DNA of 64,000 bases from Myxococcales bacterium (GTDB lineage: Bacteria; Myxococcota; UBA727; GCA-2721815): the NCBI GenBank assembly GCA_002721815.1, contig PBLQ01000001.1, positions 1 to 64,000 on the forward strand, in the 5' to 3' direction. Positions 62,386 to 64,000 of the stretch are shown in pieces. Every line of letters starts with the position of its first letter. Position 1 is the stretch's first letter. Both the position numbers and the translations under genes were made by a program. Under the pieces are notes generated by a model, which was not told the origin of the DNA, did no database searches, and worked only from the letters and a program-made list of their open reading frames with translations.

Positions 62386-62889
62386 TTAATCGCAGCACTT
62401 TTCAGAGCTACAGCAAGACGACTCCACTTGGACTTGGCCCTGAGCGATCTCTGTTTGAGATGCATCACGAATTTCACCAACGGTAACGAAAAAGTTGAGT
62501 GTTTGCCCTGCGAGCATATGATTAAAATCGACCACCACCTCATCTGGATTCACTTCAGTGATACGCCCGTGGCGCACCAGTCCATCAGGGTCTTGTGCAC
62601 TGATTTCATCACCAAGCGTAAAGGTGGATCCCTCAGGAAATCTGTCTTTCGGTGCGCTTTGCACCAACTCTTCGTGCCGAACCCCGTAACCATCTTCTGG
62701 GGCGACCTTAACTTCTTTTTTGTCACCCTGCTCGAGGTTTTCCAACTCATTTTCCAAACCAGGAATAATGTTTTGATGCCCGTGGAGGTACATCAAGGGT
62801 TGGTTTTCATCGGAAGCATCTACCACGATGCCATCGTCAAGTTTTAAAACATATGCCAATGCCACAACTTTGTTCTTGGTAATTTTCAT
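62386..62889 (-). CDS. SlyD-like FKBP-type peptidyl-prolyl isomerase
   Basis: The 167-residue protein speeds proline isomerisation and acts as a chaperone. It has the FKBP core split by an insert-in-flap domain (HGHQNIIPGLENELENL, DGYGVRHEELVQ), with NHMLAGQTL in the second half. The C-terminus, SSCCSSEKCCD, is cysteine-rich and may bind metal, as in SlyD. ATG 62889 follows AAAGGAAA by 7 bases. It lies upstream of radA and divergent from rlmE. Confidence 0.93.
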   Translation of the reverse strand: MKITKNKVVALAYVLKLDDGIVVDASDENQPLMYLHGHQNIIPGLENELENLEQGDKKEVKVAPEDGYGVRHEELVQSAPKDRFPEGSTFTLGDEISAQDPDGLVRHGRITEVNPDEVVVDFNHMLAGQTLNFFVTVGEIRDASQTEIAQGQVQVESSCCSSEKCCD

Positions 62890-63057
62890 GGGGTTTCCTT
62901 TCACCCAGGAGCCACTTTACGTGATTCACACTGGTTATCCTTAACACATTCTTTCGGAATCCCAAGCTGCAAATGGCGTTTTAAAAGCCTTTTAGCCCTT
63001 GAGTTTATTAAGCTTTTTAAGGCGTTAGGACTTTAGGTAAAAATCACCGGTCCCCCT

Positions 63058-63087
63058 TTGATTCCGGTGCGCCACTCTGCTCATAAT
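63058..63087 (+). promoter_or_regulatory. Probable sigma-70 promoter of rlmE
   Basis: TTGATT (63058-63063) and CATAAT (63082-63087) are separated by 18 bases, 41 bases before the start codon. A perfect CACCGG/CCGGTG dyad lies around the -35 box. The remaining 239-base gap back to the FKBP gene shows a shared motif with the alr region (see findings). Confidence 0.45.
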
Positions 63088-63128
63088 GAGGTCGTCTCAT
63101 CCCTCTACGAAACGCCTAGGAAACGGTC

Positions 63129-63818
63129 GTGCAGAAAAAAAAGAACAACAAAAAGAGCGCTGCTTTTTTGAATAAAGGCAACTCCCGTTACGACCGGCAC
63201 GATTCTTACTACCGGCGGGCGAAAAAGGATGGTTACGTCGCACGTTCCATTTACAAGCTCGAAGAAATCGATGACGCTCTCAAGCTCGTCAAACGGGGTG
63301 ATTGCGTTTTGGACTTGGGATGCGCTCCTGGATCCTGGTTGCAATATGTGGTGCACAAAGTGGGCTCTGACAAGGGAGCGGTCGTGGGCATCGATTTACT
63401 CGAAGTGGCTTTGGCGTTTGGAAAGCATGTCAAAATCATCCAAGGCGATGCGTTTGAAATAGACCCCCATGAACTCAGACCCAGCCACGCCTCAGAGGAT
63501 GCCACAGGGCCCTATTTTGACGTGGTGCTCTCGGACATGGCCCCAAATACCACCGGCATTAAAAGTGTCGACCAAGATCGTTCTTTGGCTTTGTGCGAAC
63601 ATGCTTTGTACTTGGCCGTCAAAATGCTCAAACCCGGTGGTAATTTTTGCGTCAAAATACTTGAAGGTGGCGGCATTCAAAACTACGTGAAAATTGCACG
63701 TAATGCTTTTGACACGGTCAAAATTAAACGTCCGAAAGGCACCCGTGTGGGAAGCATGGAAACCTACGTGGTGGGTCTGAACCTAAAACCCGGGATTGAC
63801 CCCGACACGCTGTGGTAA
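63129..63818 (+). CDS. rlmE: 23S rRNA 2'-O-ribose methyltransferase
   Basis: This is a 229-residue SAM-dependent methyltransferase (FtsJ/RrmJ) modifying U2552 of 23S rRNA. It shows the SAM site VLDLGCAPGSWLQ and the K-D-K-E catalytic tetrad: Lys43 (IYKLEE), Asp136 (LSDMAP), Lys176 (CVKIL) and Glu211 (SMETY). All are present. GTG 63129 follows AGGA by 8 bases. It is divergent from the FKBP gene and is followed at 63824 by a membrane-protein gene. Confidence 0.96.
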   Translation: MQKKKNNKKSAAFLNKGNSRYDRHDSYYRRAKKDGYVARSIYKLEEIDDALKLVKRGDCVLDLGCAPGSWLQYVVHKVGSDKGAVVGIDLLEVALAFGKHVKIIQGDAFEIDPHELRPSHASEDATGPYFDVVLSDMAPNTTGIKSVDQDRSLALCEHALYLAVKMLKPGGNFCVKILEGGGIQNYVKIARNAFDTVKIKRPKGTRVGSMETYVVGLNLKPGIDPDTLW

Positions 63819-63823
63819 AAAAC

Positions 63824-64000
63824 ATGATCATGATCTTTTGCGGCTTTATCTTTTTGCTGGGGCTCACCATGAGCATCCGAGGCTGGATTTACACCATCAA
63901 ACCTGAAGGCGCCATCGCTCGAAAACGACAACAAAAAAACCTTCGGCTTGGGTTTACCAGTGATATGAAAATTTTCGGACGTAAAATACGTCGACTGGGC
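63824..64000 (+). CDS. Membrane protein, N-terminal fragment
   Basis: An open frame starts at ATG 63824, 5 bases after the rlmE stop, and runs off the right edge with no stop in 59 codons. It begins with a membrane helix (IMIFCGFIFLLGLTMSI) followed by a basic stretch (ARKRQQKNLRLG). The family cannot be told from this part. It is probably in the rlmE operon. An alternative ATG is at 63830. Confidence 0.6.
   Translation, partial: MIMIFCGFIFLLGLTMSIRGWIYTIKPEGAIARKRQQKNLRLGFTSDMKIFGRKIRRLG

Noticed and set aside
1-64000. tRNA, rRNA, insertion sequences, prophage or integrase genes
   Set aside because: No tRNA cloverleaf, rRNA-like stretch, transposase motif or terminal inverted repeat was recognised on reading; nearly all sequence is accounted for by protein genes.

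Overview
The window looks like chromosomal DNA from a Gram-negative bacterium of the Myxococcota / former 'Deltaproteobacteria' type, probably from a lineage with only moderate GC. The reasons are the many long outer-membrane-type lipoproteins whose mature N-termini are Asp-Ala-Gly ('DAG') rich linkers, EGF-like and thrombospondin type 3 (TSP3) repeat proteins, a DUF1552 protein paired with a CxxCH/DUF1588-type protein, an FHA-domain sigma-54 activator, and Mla (MCE) lipid-transport genes. No rRNA, tRNA, CRISPR array, insertion sequence or prophage was seen. No gene-free stretch exceeds about 300 bases.

Layout. 1-3400: the end of a leucine-rich-repeat protein and a large EGF-repeat lipoprotein. 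3394-11449: pbpC with its usual alpha-2-macroglobulin partner. 11610-15342: prfC followed by a Tat-signal small subunit and a GMC oxidoreductase. 15359-17984: a TetR/MATE pair and a divergent secreted protein. 18129-19112: a nitronate monooxygenase-like enzyme. 19116-23482: four coupled envelope genes, including a YidD-like protein with a signal peptide. 23617-27596: manC followed by a four-gene transporter made of two MlaE-like permeases and two MlaF-like ATPases. 27617-32064: the DUF1552 and CxxCH/DUF1588 pair. 32161-34739: a Ste24-like protease and an SGNH protein. 34746-42653: a 2098-residue TSP3 lipoprotein and an SGNH lipoprotein. 42818-45932: an orphan MCE protein and a DinG-like helicase. 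46025-52555: an FHA sigma-54 activator, an LpoA-like lipoprotein, two tandem FliH/SctL-like proteins, uppS and cdsA. 52571-58510: an alr-mlaE-mlaF-mlaD-OmpA-like-lipoprotein operon. 58618-64000: Fe-type alcohol dehydrogenase, MFS transporter, radA, an SlyD-like FKBP, rlmE and a cut-off membrane protein.

The genes mostly serve the cell envelope: peptidoglycan (pbpC, alr, uppS, LpoA-like), phospholipid and sugar-nucleotide supply (cdsA, manC), lipid traffic between membranes (two Mla-type systems plus one orphan MCE protein), and a set of surface lipoproteins with calcium-binding repeats. The most unusual system is the 24690-27596 transporter. Its two ATPases are complementarily degenerate: one lacks the Walker B catalytic glutamate and the other has an altered signature motif. 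That is the arrangement expected of a heterodimer with one working and one degenerate ATP site, which would be an asymmetric version of the normally homodimeric MlaE/MlaF machine.
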